Part shown: one piece after another, positions 1 to 9,292 of the stretch
How positions within the stretch are numbered: the first letter of the stretch is position 1
How the letters are laid out: the number at the start of each line of letters is the position of its first letter
DNA from: Scopulibacillus daqui
Lineage (GTDB): Bacteria; Bacillota; Bacilli; Bacillales; Sporolactobacillaceae
Length of the DNA stretch: 64,000 nt
Assembly (NCBI RefSeq): GCF_016908855.1
Contig: NZ_JAFBER010000005.1
Coordinates: 62,001 to 126,000, forward strand
Direction: 5' to 3'
Notes under the pieces: model-generated
Told to the model about the DNA's origin: nothing
Database searches by the model: none
The model's input: the letters and a program-made list of their open reading frames with translations, nothing else
Made by a program: the position numbers and the translations under genes

Positions 1-2
1 AA

Positions 3-1190
3 TCAGCTGAAGCCAAACAATCAGCGCATAAGTTTAATGCAACGATTGGCATGGCTACAGAAAATGGCGAGATGATGCACCTTGATCTTATTCAGAAAAC
101 ATTATCTGATTATGAGCCAAAGGATCTATATCCATATGCGCCGCCGGCAGGAAAGCCCGAGCTTCGTTCTGAATGGCGGAAAAAAATCATTCGCGACAAC
201 CCATCATTAAGAGATAAAACGTTCGGCACCCCAATTGTGACTAATGCGCTGACACACGGGATGAGCATTGCAGCTGATCTATTTGTCGACCATCAAGATC
301 CGGTTATTGTACCTGACAAATATTGGGGAAACTATAACTTCATTTTTGAACTTCGCAGAGGCGGCAGATTAAACACATTCCCTCTTTTCAACGATCAAGA
401 AACGTTCAATGTCGAAGGGCTTCGCGAAGCGGTATTTGCACAAAAAGACCATGGAAAAGCTGTCGTGGTGCTAAACTTCCCGAACAATCCGACTGGCTAC
501 ACACCGCATGAAGAAGAAGCAGAAAAAATCGTTTCCGTTTTATTAGAAGCGGCAGAAGCCGGCATGAATATCGTGGCCGTTACAGATGATGCTTACTTCA
601 AATTGTTTTTTGAAGACTCAATTAAGGAATCCTTATTTAGCCGTCTGGCAAATCTGCACCCTCGCATTCTGGCGGTCAAAGTCGATGGCGCAACTAAAGA
701 GGAATTTGTTTGGGGCTTCCGTGTCGGTTTTATTACTTTTGCAAGCACCAGCTCTAAGGTCGTGGATGCGCTGGAACAAAAAGCAACCGGACTAATCAGA
801 GGAACAATCTCAAGCGCCTCTCATCCGTCACAGACATTTGTATTAAAAGCCTTGCAGTCCCCAGAGTTTGCGGAGCAGCAAGATGAAAAATGCAATATCA
901 TGAAAAAGCGGGCCAATAAAGTGAAAGACGTGCTGAACAATAACGAAAAATATCGTCAGCTATGGTCATACTACCCGTTTAATTCCGGATACTTTATGTG
1001 CCTAAAATTAAAAGAAGTCAATGCAGAGGAAGCGCGCAAACATTTATTGGATAAGTACGGCGTCGGGGTCGTTGCCATTAATGCAACGGATCTGCGGGTC
1101 GCCTTCTCCTGTGTTGAAGAGGAAGATATTGAAGAATTATTTGAACTTATCTACCAAGGCGTTAAAGATTTGTCAGCCGTTCGTTCATAA
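3..1190 (+). CDS. PLP-dependent class I/II aminotransferase, 5' end cut off by window
   Basis: The reading frame is open from the window edge (in-frame residues precede the first ATG at 51), so the N-terminus is missing. The visible part is a fold-type I aminotransferase: an NPTG motif (NFPNNPTGY, about residues 143-150 counted from the ATG at 51), the aspartate pair before a tyrosine (VTDDAYF, about 177-183) that holds the PLP pyridine nitrogen, and a candidate Schiff-base lysine in DGATKEE (K216, codon 696-698). Family members transfer amino groups between amino acids and 2-oxo acids in the cytosol; I cannot name the substrate. It is followed by a hairpin terminator, so it ends its transcript. 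Confidence 0.85.
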   Translation, partial: SAEAKQSAHKFNATIGMATENGEMMHLDLIQKTLSDYEPKDLYPYAPPAGKPELRSEWRKKIIRDNPSLRDKTFGTPIVTNALTHGMSIAADLFVDHQDPVIVPDKYWGNYNFIFELRRGGRLNTFPLFNDQETFNVEGLREAVFAQKDHGKAVVVLNFPNNPTGYTPHEEEAEKIVSVLLEAAEAGMNIVAVTDDAYFKLFFEDSIKESLFSRLANLHPRILAVKVDGATKEEFVWGFRVGFITFASTSSKVVDALEQKATGLIRGTISSASHPSQTFVLKALQSPEFAEQQDEKCNIMKKRANKVKDVLNNNEKYRQLWSYYPFNSGYFMCLKLKEVNAEEARKHLLDKYGVGVVAINATDLRVAFSCVEEEDIEELFELIYQGVKDLSAVRS

Positions 1191-1203
1191 ATTGCAAATA
1201 CAA

Positions 1204-1246
1204 GCCAGTCCCTTGCTTTCATTAAAGTGAGCGGCTGGCCTTTTTG
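1204..1246 (+). terminator. Rho-independent terminator after aminotransferase
   Basis: GCCAG at 1204 pairs with CTGGC ending at 1239. The stem continues inward through G-U and A-T pairs to a short loop and is followed by TTTTTGTTT. Confidence 0.75.
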
Positions 1247-1360
1247 TTTAATCATTACGGTTGCAATATAAAGCAAATCATGCTATATTCTTTTGCAATA
1301 TATTCATTAGGACTTTATCAAACTTTCAAATAAAAAACTAAACAGAAAGGAGTTATCAAG

Positions 1361-1897
1361 ATGAGAAATGTAACGTTAGAAAAAGTTTTTACACATCCGG
1401 TGGCACAAAAATATTTAAACCGTTCTGGAATGGCACATGCCGTAGCAGTGGCCGAATACGCGTTTTCGTATGCTCAAGAATATCATGTTGATCCAGATCT
1501 CGCAGCGAAGGCCGGCCTTCTTCATGATATCGGCCACTACACATGGTACCATAATGGCAAATGGGATTTTCAACTTTATAAAGATAATGATATCCATGCC
1601 ATCAAAGGCGCCAACCGCGCGCATAAGCTGTTAATCCGTTCTGGCGAAAACCGCCGTGCCGCAAAAGAAATTGCCCTGGCCATATTGCTTCATACCGATT
1701 CTTATCTGCCGGAAGGCGACCTGCATCTCAAACCGCTGCAAAAGGTTGTAGCGCTTGCCGATGAAGCGGATGAAGAGCCGGCTGGCAAGCATCATTATCG
1801 AAAGATGGATTACCAAACAGCCCTTAACCGTATCCGGCAGTTAGACCATCGTATTGATCACATGCAAAATATAAAAGGTCAACAGTGCACTAGTTAA
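1361..1897 (+). CDS. HD-domain phosphohydrolase family protein
   Basis: 178 residues, preceded by AGAAAGGAG seven bases before the ATG. H26 (GMAHAVAV), the H55-D56 doublet in LLHDIGH and further histidines (ILLHTDSYL) followed by LADEADE match the metal-ligand pattern of the HD superfamily, cytosolic metal-dependent phosphohydrolases. The spacing H...HD...H...D resembles YqeK/YedJ-type small HD proteins. The substrate cannot be told. It stands alone between two terminators. Confidence 0.75.
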   Translation: MRNVTLEKVFTHPVAQKYLNRSGMAHAVAVAEYAFSYAQEYHVDPDLAAKAGLLHDIGHYTWYHNGKWDFQLYKDNDIHAIKGANRAHKLLIRSGENRRAAKEIALAILLHTDSYLPEGDLHLKPLQKVVALADEADEEPAGKHHYRKMDYQTALNRIRQLDHRIDHMQNIKGQQCTS

Positions 1898-1899
1898 GG

Positions 1900-1927
1900 A
1901 AAGCTCTCCTCCATCTCAGAGCTTTTC
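1900..1927 (+). terminator. Rho-independent terminator after HD-domain gene
   Basis: AAGCTCT (1901-1907) pairs with AGAGCTT (1918-1924), followed by TTCTTC. Confidence 0.7.
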
Positions 1928-2090
1928 TTCATTCATAAGCACCCCAGCTCCCCCCTATTTCTTGCCATTAGATAATCCCCTGTCTTTTACAACCCTTAGG
2001 CCTATGCATCAATTTATGGATACTTATACCCATAATAAAGAACAATTGAATAGAAATAGAGTAGGTTAAATGGCAGAGGAGGAACCTTTA

Positions 2091-2492
2091 ATGGATTATC
2101 AAAATCCCTATCAGCCGCTAATGAATCATCGTCAGGGGCAAGGCGGTGCACAAGGTTATGGAGGCATGCCTTTCACTGGCCAAGGGCAGGGCCAGAGTAC
2201 AGTACATGAAGGCGGAGGGCCGCAAGAAGGACATGGCGAAGGCGCAGAACTCCATGCACAAGGCGGGATGCCTAGCATCAGTCTATTTCCGCCGCCGCCG
2301 ATGCCGGGACAGGGATACCCTGTTCAAGGCAGACTCTCAGACACTCAATATATGGTACAGATGATGACAAGGTTGGCGATGTTAGTCGAGCAAAACAATC
2401 ATCTGCTTCGATCTATGCTTCAGCAGCAGGGCCAAGAAAAGCAAAGGCAAATCGTGACTAGCGGCGGCGGGTCAGTCATTGTTCGTATGTAA
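2091..2492 (+). CDS. Gly/Gln/Pro-rich small protein, possibly spore-coat related
   Basis: 133 residues from the ATG at 2091, chosen because GAGGAGGA at 2077-2084 is ideally spaced before it; an in-frame ATG at 2070 lies upstream of that site. The first half is low-complexity (repeated GQG, GGP, QGQ and a PPPPMPGQGYP stretch). The last third is a predicted amphipathic helix (QMMTRLAMLVEQNNHLLRSM). This composition is common in coat and outer-layer proteins of spore formers (YppG-like), but I do not recognise the family and the coat role is inference. No signal peptide or membrane segment. Single gene, convergent with ccdA. Confidence 0.6.
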   Translation: MDYQNPYQPLMNHRQGQGGAQGYGGMPFTGQGQGQSTVHEGGGPQEGHGEGAELHAQGGMPSISLFPPPPMPGQGYPVQGRLSDTQYMVQMMTRLAMLVEQNNHLLRSMLQQQGQEKQRQIVTSGGGSVIVRM

Positions 2493-2511
2493 GCTGTTTC
2501 CCGATCACAGT

Positions 2512-2565
2512 AAAAAAGCGGCCCTTTTTTTGTTGTTGGATAAAAAGAGGAGCCGCTTCTTTTTT
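2512..2565. terminator. Bidirectional terminator between the Gly-rich gene and ccdA
   Basis: AAGCGGC (2516-2522) pairs with GCCGCTT (2552-2558). The inner CCTTTTT/AAAAAGAGG also pairs, and A/T tracts flank both sides, so it can stop transcripts from either direction. Confidence 0.8.
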
Positions 2566-3275
2566 TAAAGTCCTGTAAACCCTCCAAATACTCGGCCGAC
2601 AAGAAATGAAGTAATCTTTGTCATCCAATTAAAATATAAAAAAATCCCCATGACAATCATGATATAGCCGCCGATTTTCGTTACTTTGCCGCTGTATGTC
2701 TTAATCCAATGCATTCTGCCGATAAAAAATGAGAAAATAATAAACGGTACAGCAAAGCCCAGGACATAAGCCATCATATAAAATAAACCTTCGCTTGGAT
2801 GCGTAACGCCTAAAGCAATGACCGCCGCCAAAATCGGTCCGGTGCAAGGCGTCCAGCCGGCTGCAAAGCCCATGCCGATGATCATGGAACCTAAAAATCC
2901 GGATGGCCGTTCACGAAAGGAGATTTTCCTATCTTTCATCAGAAAAGAAGGTTTCAGCCACCCGACAACAACCACTCCAAAAAAGATAATCAGTATAGCG
3001 CCTGCTTGACGAATCACATCGCCAAATTGATGAAATAAGCCGCCGATGAATGAAGAGGACAACCCTAATGCGATAAAGATAAGTGAAAAACCCGCTAAAA
3101 AAAACAGCGTATGCAACCATGCTCTGCGCTGGAGCAGCCCGTTGTTTTCCTTTAATTCATCTACAGATATGCCGGTAATATAAGAAAGGTAAGCGGGATA
3201 CAACGGCAATGAACACGGTGAAACAAAAGAAAGCAATCCGGCGCCGAAAGCTATAAATATATTGACATTAGCCAA
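2565..3275 (-). CDS. ccdA: Cytochrome c biogenesis / thiol-disulfide membrane protein CcdA
   Basis: 236 residues, polytopic (about six hydrophobic segments). Two conserved cysteine/proline sites characteristic of the CcdA/DsbD-beta family are visible: SFVSPCSLPLYPAYL near residue 20 and GFAAGWTPCTGPIL near residue 115. The family carries reducing equivalents from cytosolic thioredoxin across the membrane for cytochrome c maturation or spore synthesis. Start is TTG, with AAGGGGGA six bases upstream. No ResA- or CcdB-type gene is adjacent. Confidence 0.9.
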   Translation of the reverse strand: MANVNIFIAFGAGLLSFVSPCSLPLYPAYLSYITGISVDELKENNGLLQRRAWLHTLFFLAGFSLIFIALGLSSSFIGGLFHQFGDVIRQAGAILIIFFGVVVVGWLKPSFLMKDRKISFRERPSGFLGSMIIGMGFAAGWTPCTGPILAAVIALGVTHPSEGLFYMMAYVLGFAVPFIIFSFFIGRMHWIKTYSGKVTKIGGYIMIVMGIFLYFNWMTKITSFLVGRVFGGFTGL

Positions 3276-3533
3276 ACAAATCCCCCTTTCTTAGTTATTT
3301 TTTATAGCATAAGAAACGATAAGTGCCATTCAGCCTCTCTCTATTCAAGTCCGCCAATCTCAGAGAGATTCATTAACAGATGTATGCTGAAGTGATAATA
3401 ATAAGAATAATCGATTATATTAACTATTTTTCTATACTAAATGCATCATTTCCTTTAAATTTTCTATTCTTATTCATCTTCCAGTTATCTTCCTTAAATT
3501 TTCCTAATGCAAGAAGCAAGCCATCACTGCTTA
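3276..3533. other. Intergenic stretch upstream of ccdA
   Basis: AT-rich leader of ccdA and the space before the aldehyde dehydrogenase terminator. I see no gene with a ribosome site here. Confidence 0.5.
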
Positions 3534-3579
3534 TCAAAAAAGCCGAGGTGCTATCGAATCGATAACCCCCTCGGCTTTG
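3534..3579 (-). terminator. Rho-independent terminator of aldehyde dehydrogenase gene
   Basis: On the minus strand AAGCCGAGG pairs with CCTCGGCTT (plus 3569-3577 with 3540-3548); an inner ATCGATA-type pairing extends it and a T-run follows. Confidence 0.85.
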
Positions 3580-3586
3580 TTTAATC

Positions 3587-5011
3587 CTATGAAGGCATTC
3601 CCAAAACAGCTTTCACTTCAAGGTATTCATTGATGCCATAATCGCCCCATTCTCTGCCGATGCCTGATTTCTTATATCCGCCGAACGGCGCAGAGAAGTC
3701 AGATGGCGCTTTATTGATTCGAATTTGGCCGGCCCGAATATTAGAGGCCGCTTTCTTTATTGCTTCCGGATCTTTGCCGACAATATAGCCTGCCAATCCG
3801 TATTCGGTATCATTAGCGATTTCTAGAGCTTCATCTAACGTTTCATAGGTGATGATCGACATGACTGGACCAAATATTTCTTCTTGGGCAATCACCATAT
3901 CATTTTTTACATTAGTGAAAACAGTGGGCTTGACATAATAGCCCGTTTCAAGCCCTTCAGGTTTGCCAAGACCGCCAACAACCAATTCCGCTCCTTCATC
4001 AATTCCTTTTTGAATGTAGCCTTGAACCCGATCCCATTGCTTTTTGGAAACAAGCGGACCGACAAAATGTTTGTCATTTGGGTCACCAACCGGGAACTTC
4101 GGCAATACGGCTTTGACGGCTTCGATAAAGTCATCATGCATGGATTTTGGCACAAGCGTCCGTGTTGCGGCTGTACATACTTGTCCCGTATTCATAACAA
4201 CATTTGAAACCGCAATTTTTGCCGCTTCTTTTAAATCGGCATCTTCTAAAATAATCAACGGCGATTTACCGCCAAGTTCAAGGGCCACTTTTTTAATGGT
4301 TTTCGCCGCATTTTCCATGACCCTTTGACCAACGGCAGCAGAGCCGGTGAAAGAAACAAAGTCAATGTCCGGATGCGCGCTAATGCCGTCGCCAATAACT
4401 TCCCCTGTTCCATTAACAAGGTTAAAGACACCTTTTGGCACACCCGCTGCGTCAAAGACTTCTGCCAATATAACAGCGGCAAACGGTGTTATTTCTGCCG
4501 GCTTCAGCACAACCGTGCTCCCGGCAGCAAAGGCGCTGGCAATTTTTGTAGATGTCTGGTTTGTCGGGAAATTCCAAGGTGTAATCAGTCCGCTTACACC
4601 GATGGCTTCCTTCTCTATGAGTGTACCCCCGCGCCTTTCTGTAAAGGAAAAGTCTTTTAATAATCGCGCCGTTTCACGAAAATGATTCAGCCCCATTTCA
4701 TAATGCACTTTCTCAGACATTGAACGAGGAGACCCTAATTCCTCGGTAATCGCATCGATAAAATCATCTTTCCTCTTCTCATATTCATCGGCAATATTCT
4801 CAAGCAATTGAACTCGTTCTTCCTTAGAAGTTTTCGAGAACGCCGGAAAGGCCGCCCGCGCTGCTTTTACCGCACGGTCAAGATCTTCAAGCGTGCCTAG
4901 ACTGATTCGGCCGGCAACTTCCTCCGTTGCTGGATTAATGACATCCATCGTTTCCGTACCTGTAGATTCGATCCATTCACCATTAATATAGTGCTTCAAA
5001 TATTCTCGCAT
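3587..5011 (-). CDS. NAD(P)-dependent aldehyde dehydrogenase
   Basis: 474 residues, full length for the family. Conserved sites: TPWNFP (about 145), LKPAE (about 170), FTGSAAVG in the NAD fold, the general-base glutamate in LELGGKSP (about 245), the nucleophilic cysteine in [11 protein letters not shown] (about 280), and EEIFGPV (about 380). It oxidises an aldehyde to the acid in the cytosol; the substrate is not evident. RBS AAAGGGG precedes the ATG. It is monocistronic. A TGTTCA/TGAACA inverted repeat lies about 110 bases upstream. Confidence 0.92.
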   Translation of the reverse strand: MREYLKHYINGEWIESTGTETMDVINPATEEVAGRISLGTLEDLDRAVKAARAAFPAFSKTSKEERVQLLENIADEYEKRKDDFIDAITEELGSPRSMSEKVHYEMGLNHFRETARLLKDFSFTERRGGTLIEKEAIGVSGLITPWNFPTNQTSTKIASAFAAGSTVVLKPAEITPFAAVILAEVFDAAGVPKGVFNLVNGTGEVIGDGISAHPDIDFVSFTGSAAVGQRVMENAAKTIKKVALELGGKSPLIILEDADLKEAAKIAVSNVVMNTGQVCTAATRTLVPKSMHDDFIEAVKAVLPKFPVGDPNDKHFVGPLVSKKQWDRVQGYIQKGIDEGAELVVGGLGKPEGLETGYYVKPTVFTNVKNDMVIAQEEIFGPVMSIITYETLDEALEIANDTEYGLAGYIVGKDPEAIKKAASNIRAGQIRINKAPSDFSAPFGGYKKSGIGREWGDYGINEYLEVKAVLGMPS

Positions 5012-5712
5012 GCTGGCAAAACCCCTTTTTAAACAGCTTTTTATAGATGTATACCCTTACAAAGGCCAGGTTGAAACATTCTTATACCGAAAAATAGCCT
5101 TGTAAAATATATATAATGTTCAGAAATATGGGAATGAACAAAGAAGAATATATGTTATATAGATCAGAATTATAGAAGTAAGTCAATCAATAGGCGCTTT
5201 AAAAGGAGAAAAAATCCATGAACATGAAGATAAAATATTATGGTTTCCATCATGCGGAAAACATGATGCTATCGTTCTTGCCTCAGCACAAAAAGCCCGC
5301 TTAGCCTTTTTTAACATTTTTGTCCAATAGGTTATATTCATTTCGAGTGCTCCAGCATCCCTCTTTTCAAAACATTTTATCACTTCCTTTTAGGGGAAAA
5401 TAGAGAGAACCGGCCTGTTACAATGAGGCAGCTGGTCTTTCTTGAGGGCGTTTGACTTTTTTCATAGCACTTGTTATTGATTTAAAAAGTGAGACTGTTT
5501 GTATGCCAAAAACACCTGCTGCCTTTCTGTTAGCAGGCTCCCTTTTACTATATAGATATTCAGTTTGATATTTATCATAAATCCGAATTTAATTCGTTAT
5601 TAAATAGTTAACCAAAAAAGAAGAAACGAACATTTCTAACTATATTGATAATCACAAATCCAATTGTTATATTTTATGATGTGAGCAAATGAGTGGTAAA
5701 AGGGGTGGTCAA
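5012..5712. other. Gene-poor stretch between aldehyde dehydrogenase and SMR genes
   Basis: Contains the leader of the dehydrogenase gene, a TGTTCA/TGAACA inverted repeat (5117-5140), a weakly supported 28-codon plus-strand ORF at 5218-5304 behind AAAAGGAG, and a small CCTGCT/AGCAGG hairpin near 5515. No recognisable gene. Confidence 0.45.
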
Positions 5713-6048
5713 ATGAGATTTTGGACAGGTCTGTCATTAGCTATTATATGTGAAGTTATTGGAGTGACCTTTTTAAACTATTCCCGCGGACTAACCGAAT
5801 TATTTCCGACTCTAATTGCTTTCATATTTTATTTATCTTCGATTCTGTGTTATATGTGGAGCGCCCGGGGGAAAGAAGTGGGTGTGGTCGGTGCATTATT
5901 TGCTGGTCTTGGAACAGTCCTCGTTCTATTAATAGGTTTTTTCGCATTTGATGAAAAAGTGTCCATGCTAAAGTTAATAGGTATAGCCCTCATCATCATA
6001 GGTGTAGCAAGACTAAGCAAAAAATCTAAACGGAAAGGAGCGTTTTAG
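5713..6048 (+). CDS. Small multidrug resistance (SMR) transporter subunit A
   Basis: 111 residues from the ATG at 5713, preceded by AAAAGGGGTGG; an upstream in-frame ATG at 5689 would place that site inside the gene. Four transmembrane helices, with the essential glutamate exactly at residue 14 (AIICEVIGV) as in EmrE, and the family's YMWSARGKEVGV segment. SMR pumps exchange protons for cationic drugs or guanidinium-type compounds. The next gene begins two bases after the stop, which marks this as half of a paired heterodimeric SMR. Confidence 0.85.
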   Translation: MRFWTGLSLAIICEVIGVTFLNYSRGLTELFPTLIAFIFYLSSILCYMWSARGKEVGVVGALFAGLGTVLVLLIGFFAFDEKVSMLKLIGIALIIIGVARLSKKSKRKGAF

Positions 6049-6050
6049 CC

Positions 6051-6362
6051 ATGGGTGCGGTTTTCTTAATGGTGTCAACCATATGTGCTGTTGCCGGCCA
6101 TATTTTTGTTAAAAAATCCGAAGATATGACAAGAAAAATGTACGCATTATTGGCCGTATGCGCCTTCTTGACAGCCATAACCTTATTGTCTATTGCTATA
6201 AAATACGTGAATATGGGCATCGCTTTTGCAATATGGTCGGGGCTGTCAATAGTGTTTAACAACTTGTTTAATATTATAATATATAAAGAAGAGTTTTCAT
6301 TTCGCAAATTAAGAGGTATAGCTTATATTGTTATAGGCGTTGTTATATTAGAAGCATTTTAA
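6051..6362 (+). CDS. SMR transporter subunit B lacking the conserved glutamate
   Basis: 103 residues, four transmembrane helices, start ATG two bases after the partner's stop, with GGAAAGGAG inside the end of the partner. In helix 1, ICAVAGH aligns with ICEVIGV of the first subunit, so the catalytic Glu14 is replaced by Ala13. It likely forms an antiparallel heterodimer with the first subunit. Paired SMRs such as EbrAB and YkkCD are known; loss of this residue in one partner is the odd feature. The C-terminus is short (VVILEAF). Confidence 0.8.
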   Translation: MGAVFLMVSTICAVAGHIFVKKSEDMTRKMYALLAVCAFLTAITLLSIAIKYVNMGIAFAIWSGLSIVFNNLFNIIIYKEEFSFRKLRGIAYIVIGVVILEAF

Positions 6363-6416
6363 ATCCGTTAAATGCCAATATTAGGAAGCGTAATAGCCTA
6401 ACCCATGCTTCGCACG

Positions 6417-6444
6417 TGTCAATACAGTTTAAGCTGTATTGACA
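6417..6444. repeat. Perfect inverted repeat after the SMR pair, possible terminator
   Basis: TGTCAATACAG (6417-6427) is the exact reverse complement of CTGTATTGACA (6434-6444) with a six-base loop. The downstream ATTTATTA is a weak U-tract, so termination is plausible on the plus strand but not certain. Confidence 0.6.
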
Positions 6445-6812
6445 TTTATTATGTCATCGCCCAGTTGATCCGCCGATTATGACATAATCTTCTGTCAATT
6501 ATCTCAATCGAATATATTATAAACATTAAAGTATAACCTTTCAAACCATCATACCAACAGGATAATCATTTATTGCTGATAGAATTACCCCTTAATCATA
6601 TCTCATGTCTTAAAATCTGTCAATCATAAAAAATATTGGCCTTTGTATTGGACAACTCAGCAGCCAATCATATCGTCTGAACGGAACAGCGTACATCCTA
6701 ACATCACATCGCAAGCTAAAGCAAACTGCCGAACATCACCCTAATGTCTATGAGTAACCTGACGTTAAAATTATTTTGCATATAAATGAACAAATAAGAA
6801 TATAATAAAGAT

Positions 6813-6895
6813 GTAAAGGGCTTTGAATATGAGTTCTTCTCGTATTACCTCCAATGAATTACCCTTGAGAAAATGCACTCAAGGGGATTTTTTAT
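6813..6895 (+). ncRNA. Candidate short transcript ending in a strong terminator
   Basis: TTGCAT (6776-6781) and TATAAT (6801-6806) are 19 bases apart, slightly long for a sigma-A promoter. About 60 bases later CCCTTGAG (6862-6869) pairs with CTCAAGGG (6878-6885), followed by GATTTTTT. A short ORF starting at ATG 6829 behind AAAGGG runs into the stem. No gene precedes this terminator closely, so the unit may be a small RNA or a tiny-peptide mRNA. The transcript start is inferred. Confidence 0.35.
6862..6893 (+). terminator. Stand-alone Rho-independent terminator
   Basis: Eight-base-pair stem CCCTTGAG/CTCAAGGG with an eight-base loop and a T6 tract; no annotated gene lies within 490 bases upstream. 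Confidence 0.8.
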
Positions 6896-7325
6896 GCTCA
6901 TCGTAGTTGATAAGAAATTTGAATAAATGCCCCAGTTCATGTGAAAACACAAGTAAAAAATGACATAGCTGATAAAGGTTTGGATAATTTTATTGCCTTG
7001 CTAAAATTATTGTCCATTATTTTTCTGGCTTCTTCCCCCGCAGACTTTATATACTTCCATAAACAAAAAATGATAATAGTTAATTGTTCTTGGCATTATA
7101 CTTATTGTGATTAGAAAATCAAAAGCTTTCTGTTTTTTTCTCATCATTGTCCCTTATGCAGGGTGGGCTAAAACATACCAAAAAATGATGTCTTACTTTT
7201 TTTAAAGTGTATCTCACATCATCATGACAATTATAAATATGTTACCTTTTTGTCATATATTATCTTAAAATTCATGTTATGGTTGAAAGTAAGAAAAATG
7301 AAGTTACATTATACGGTGGTTTTGT

Positions 7326-7796
7326 ATGGCTAAATTTTTATGGAAAAAGGCATATTTCTCGTATATATTAACGTTCTTACGCCTATACCTTGGATTGCAA
7401 TGGATACAAGTTGGATGGAGAAATATTGCGGGAGATTTTGATATAACAGATTTCCTGGTATCAGCAGTAAAAAGAACTTCTGATGGCCATTCGTCTTTGC
7501 AAGTCATATGGGGAGATCTATTGCAAAGCTTCGCTATACCGCATATTGATCTATTCAATTTAGTATTGCCCTGGGTTGAATTTTTTATAGGAATTGGACT
7601 TATATTAGGATGCTTGACGTCCATTTTAGCCTTTATAGGGCTGATCATGAATTTAATGCATATGCTTTTTGCGGGGAGCGCACCTTTTCAAATGGTCTTG
7701 ATTGAAATAATACTTCTTATAGCCCCTTATGTGAGAAAGCAAGCTTGTTTAATAAAAGGAACGGTAAAATTTATAAGGCAAACCGACAAGGGATAG
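7326..7796 (+). CDS. DoxX-family membrane protein
   Basis: 156 residues with four predicted membrane helices. The first helix carries the DoxX-type stretch RLYLGLQWIQVGWRNI, and LPWVEFFIGIGLILG opens a later helix. DoxX proteins are membrane subunits linked to quinone-dependent oxidoreduction (thiosulfate:quinone oxidoreductase in archaea; a redox partner complex in Mycobacterium); the role here is unknown. Start ATG with GGTGG about 12 bases upstream. Convergent with the AbrB-type membrane gene and sharing its terminator. Confidence 0.75.
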   Translation: MAKFLWKKAYFSYILTFLRLYLGLQWIQVGWRNIAGDFDITDFLVSAVKRTSDGHSSLQVIWGDLLQSFAIPHIDLFNLVLPWVEFFIGIGLILGCLTSILAFIGLIMNLMHMLFAGSAPFQMVLIEIILLIAPYVRKQACLIKGTVKFIRQTDKG

Positions 7797-7812
7797 CTGT
7801 CTTTTAGAGATT

Positions 7813-7853
7813 AAAAAACGATTCTCCTAAAAAATAAAGGAGAATCGTTTTTT
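7813..7853. terminator. Bidirectional terminator between DoxX and AbrB-type genes
   Basis: AAAAAACGATTCTCCT (7813-7828) is the exact reverse complement of 7838-7853; A and T tracts at each end serve both strands. Confidence 0.9.
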
Positions 7854-7854
7854 G

Positions 7855-8982
7855 TTATGCGGCTTTTTGGCTTAGTTTTTGATTTATAAACTGAAGGAAC
7901 CGGAACATTGGCGGCAATAAGACAAGTATGGTGACTAATCGCAAGACTTGCACAGCCACGACAAAAGCTGAATTGGCATGAAGCGTTAACGCGGTTGCTG
8001 CCATTTCGGCCACCCCTCCAGGTGCAAAAGCCAATATAGCTGTAACCAATGGAATCCCCGTCAAATCAGATATCCCAATCGAACATAAGAACATAGCGAT
8101 AACCAGTCCCATAGAACTCAGCAAACCTACCAATACAACCTGTTTGGCTCCTTTGAACATTGTTCTGTTTAGCCGGGAACCGATGCTTGCTCCTATTAAA
8201 ACCTGAGCTATAATCATTGTCCAATGCGGCCACCATGCTGATATATTCCCGCCGTTAATAAATGAACTGACAGCTTGTATTGCTCCGACTCCCAACATCC
8301 CCCCTACGAGCCACGGGGCCGGCAGTTTCAATCGTTTGCCAATGTAATGTCCTCCCCAAGCAGATACCGCCAATACAATTGTCCATAGGCCAGAGGCTAA
8401 ATTTAAGGTTGAATGTGCACTCATTAAGCCTTGACCAGGACCCGCAGCTTGGCCAGAACCTGCATTCCAATACGAAGCCATCAAAGGGATCGCACTTACG
8501 ACTATAATAATACGAGTGATCTGAACAATACTGACGACGACTGTACTGGCTCCCACTTCTTCAGCAATACTCGGCATCGCCGAAACGCCGCCGGGGGTTG
8601 TTGCAAAAAGACTCGTTAATAAATTAGAGTTCGTATAACGCCATAGAACAAACCCGGCCAGCAACGCAAATAAAATAGACAGAAAAAGCATCAAAACGAT
8701 TGTAAGAAAGTTATTTTCAAAAGTATTAACAACAGATAAAGTCACCTGCTGCCCTAATGTTATTCCCAGCATCCATTGGCCTATATGCCTCCAATAAGGT
8801 TGAATCCCTTTTTGCTGTTTGATCAAAGCCCATCTAGGCCGCCAAAAAGAAAGCAGACCGGTGGCTGTCAGCGCACCCATCAGCCAGCCGATGGACAAAC
8901 CAGTTAAAGAGAAAAGAAATCCTCCAAAACTACCTAATAGGATCAGCCAAATATTTTGAATCGTCGAATTGTCTTTAATCAA
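7855..8982 (-). CDS. AbrB-family (AidB-regulator-type) integral membrane protein
   Basis: 375 residues with about ten hydrophobic helices and an internal duplication: GWLMGALTATGLLSF in the N-terminal half matches APWLVGGMLGVGAIQ in the C-terminal half, and TTPGGVSAMPSIAEEVG matches FAPGGVAEMAATALTLH. These twin PGG motifs are typical of the AbrB/putative ammonia monooxygenase (Pfam AmoA-like) membrane family, whose transport substrate is not firmly known. It is unrelated to the DNA-binding AbrB. Start ATG with AAGGAGTG upstream. Confidence 0.8.
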   Translation of the reverse strand: MIKDNSTIQNIWLILLGSFGGFLFSLTGLSIGWLMGALTATGLLSFWRPRWALIKQQKGIQPYWRHIGQWMLGITLGQQVTLSVVNTFENNFLTIVLMLFLSILFALLAGFVLWRYTNSNLLTSLFATTPGGVSAMPSIAEEVGASTVVVSIVQITRIIIVVSAIPLMASYWNAGSGQAAGPGQGLMSAHSTLNLASGLWTIVLAVSAWGGHYIGKRLKLPAPWLVGGMLGVGAIQAVSSFINGGNISAWWPHWTMIIAQVLIGASIGSRLNRTMFKGAKQVVLVGLLSSMGLVIAMFLCSIGISDLTGIPLVTAILAFAPGGVAEMAATALTLHANSAFVVAVQVLRLVTILVLLPPMFRFLQFINQKLSQKAA

Positions 8983-9292
8983 TGCGTTTCACTCCTTTAG
9001 GTATTCGAACGGCTTAGTGCGTTCTAGTAAAATGACGGCAAGCCGGCACCTAAAGTTCATATACAGCCATATCCAATTATTATCTGGCTTGTTATCTTCA
9101 ACCATACTAGTTTTATCAGATAGAAACCTGGTTCTGTATTTTAAAGAATAGATTTTTATTTATTGCCTATTAATAAAAGGCGTTTTAATAGATTAAATCA
9201 TTGATTTTTGTCGTTTTCCTTACGTTAATCTATTCATAATCATAAAAAATTCATATTTTATTAGCGAGAATGATCGGAAGGGAGGGTTAGTG
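8983..9292. other. Intergenic stretch before the 46-residue gene
   Basis: Divergent leader region between the AbrB-type membrane gene and the small gene at 9293. A possible TTGTCG-17-TATTCA promoter precedes the latter. Nothing else stands out. Confidence 0.4.

Larger units (their letters stand above)
6363..7325. other. Gene-poor stretch between the SMR pair and the DoxX gene
   Basis: Nearly 1 kb, AT-rich, with no long ORF. It holds the inverted repeat at 6417-6444 and a promoter-to-terminator unit at 6776-6895 that could give a short RNA. The rest shows nothing I can interpret. Confidence 0.5.

Noticed and set aside
5218-5304. 28-codon ORF with AAAAGGAG upstream in the aldehyde dehydrogenase leader
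   Set aside because: Good ribosome site, but composition looks random, no terminator follows closely and another frame is equally open; kept out as a gene.
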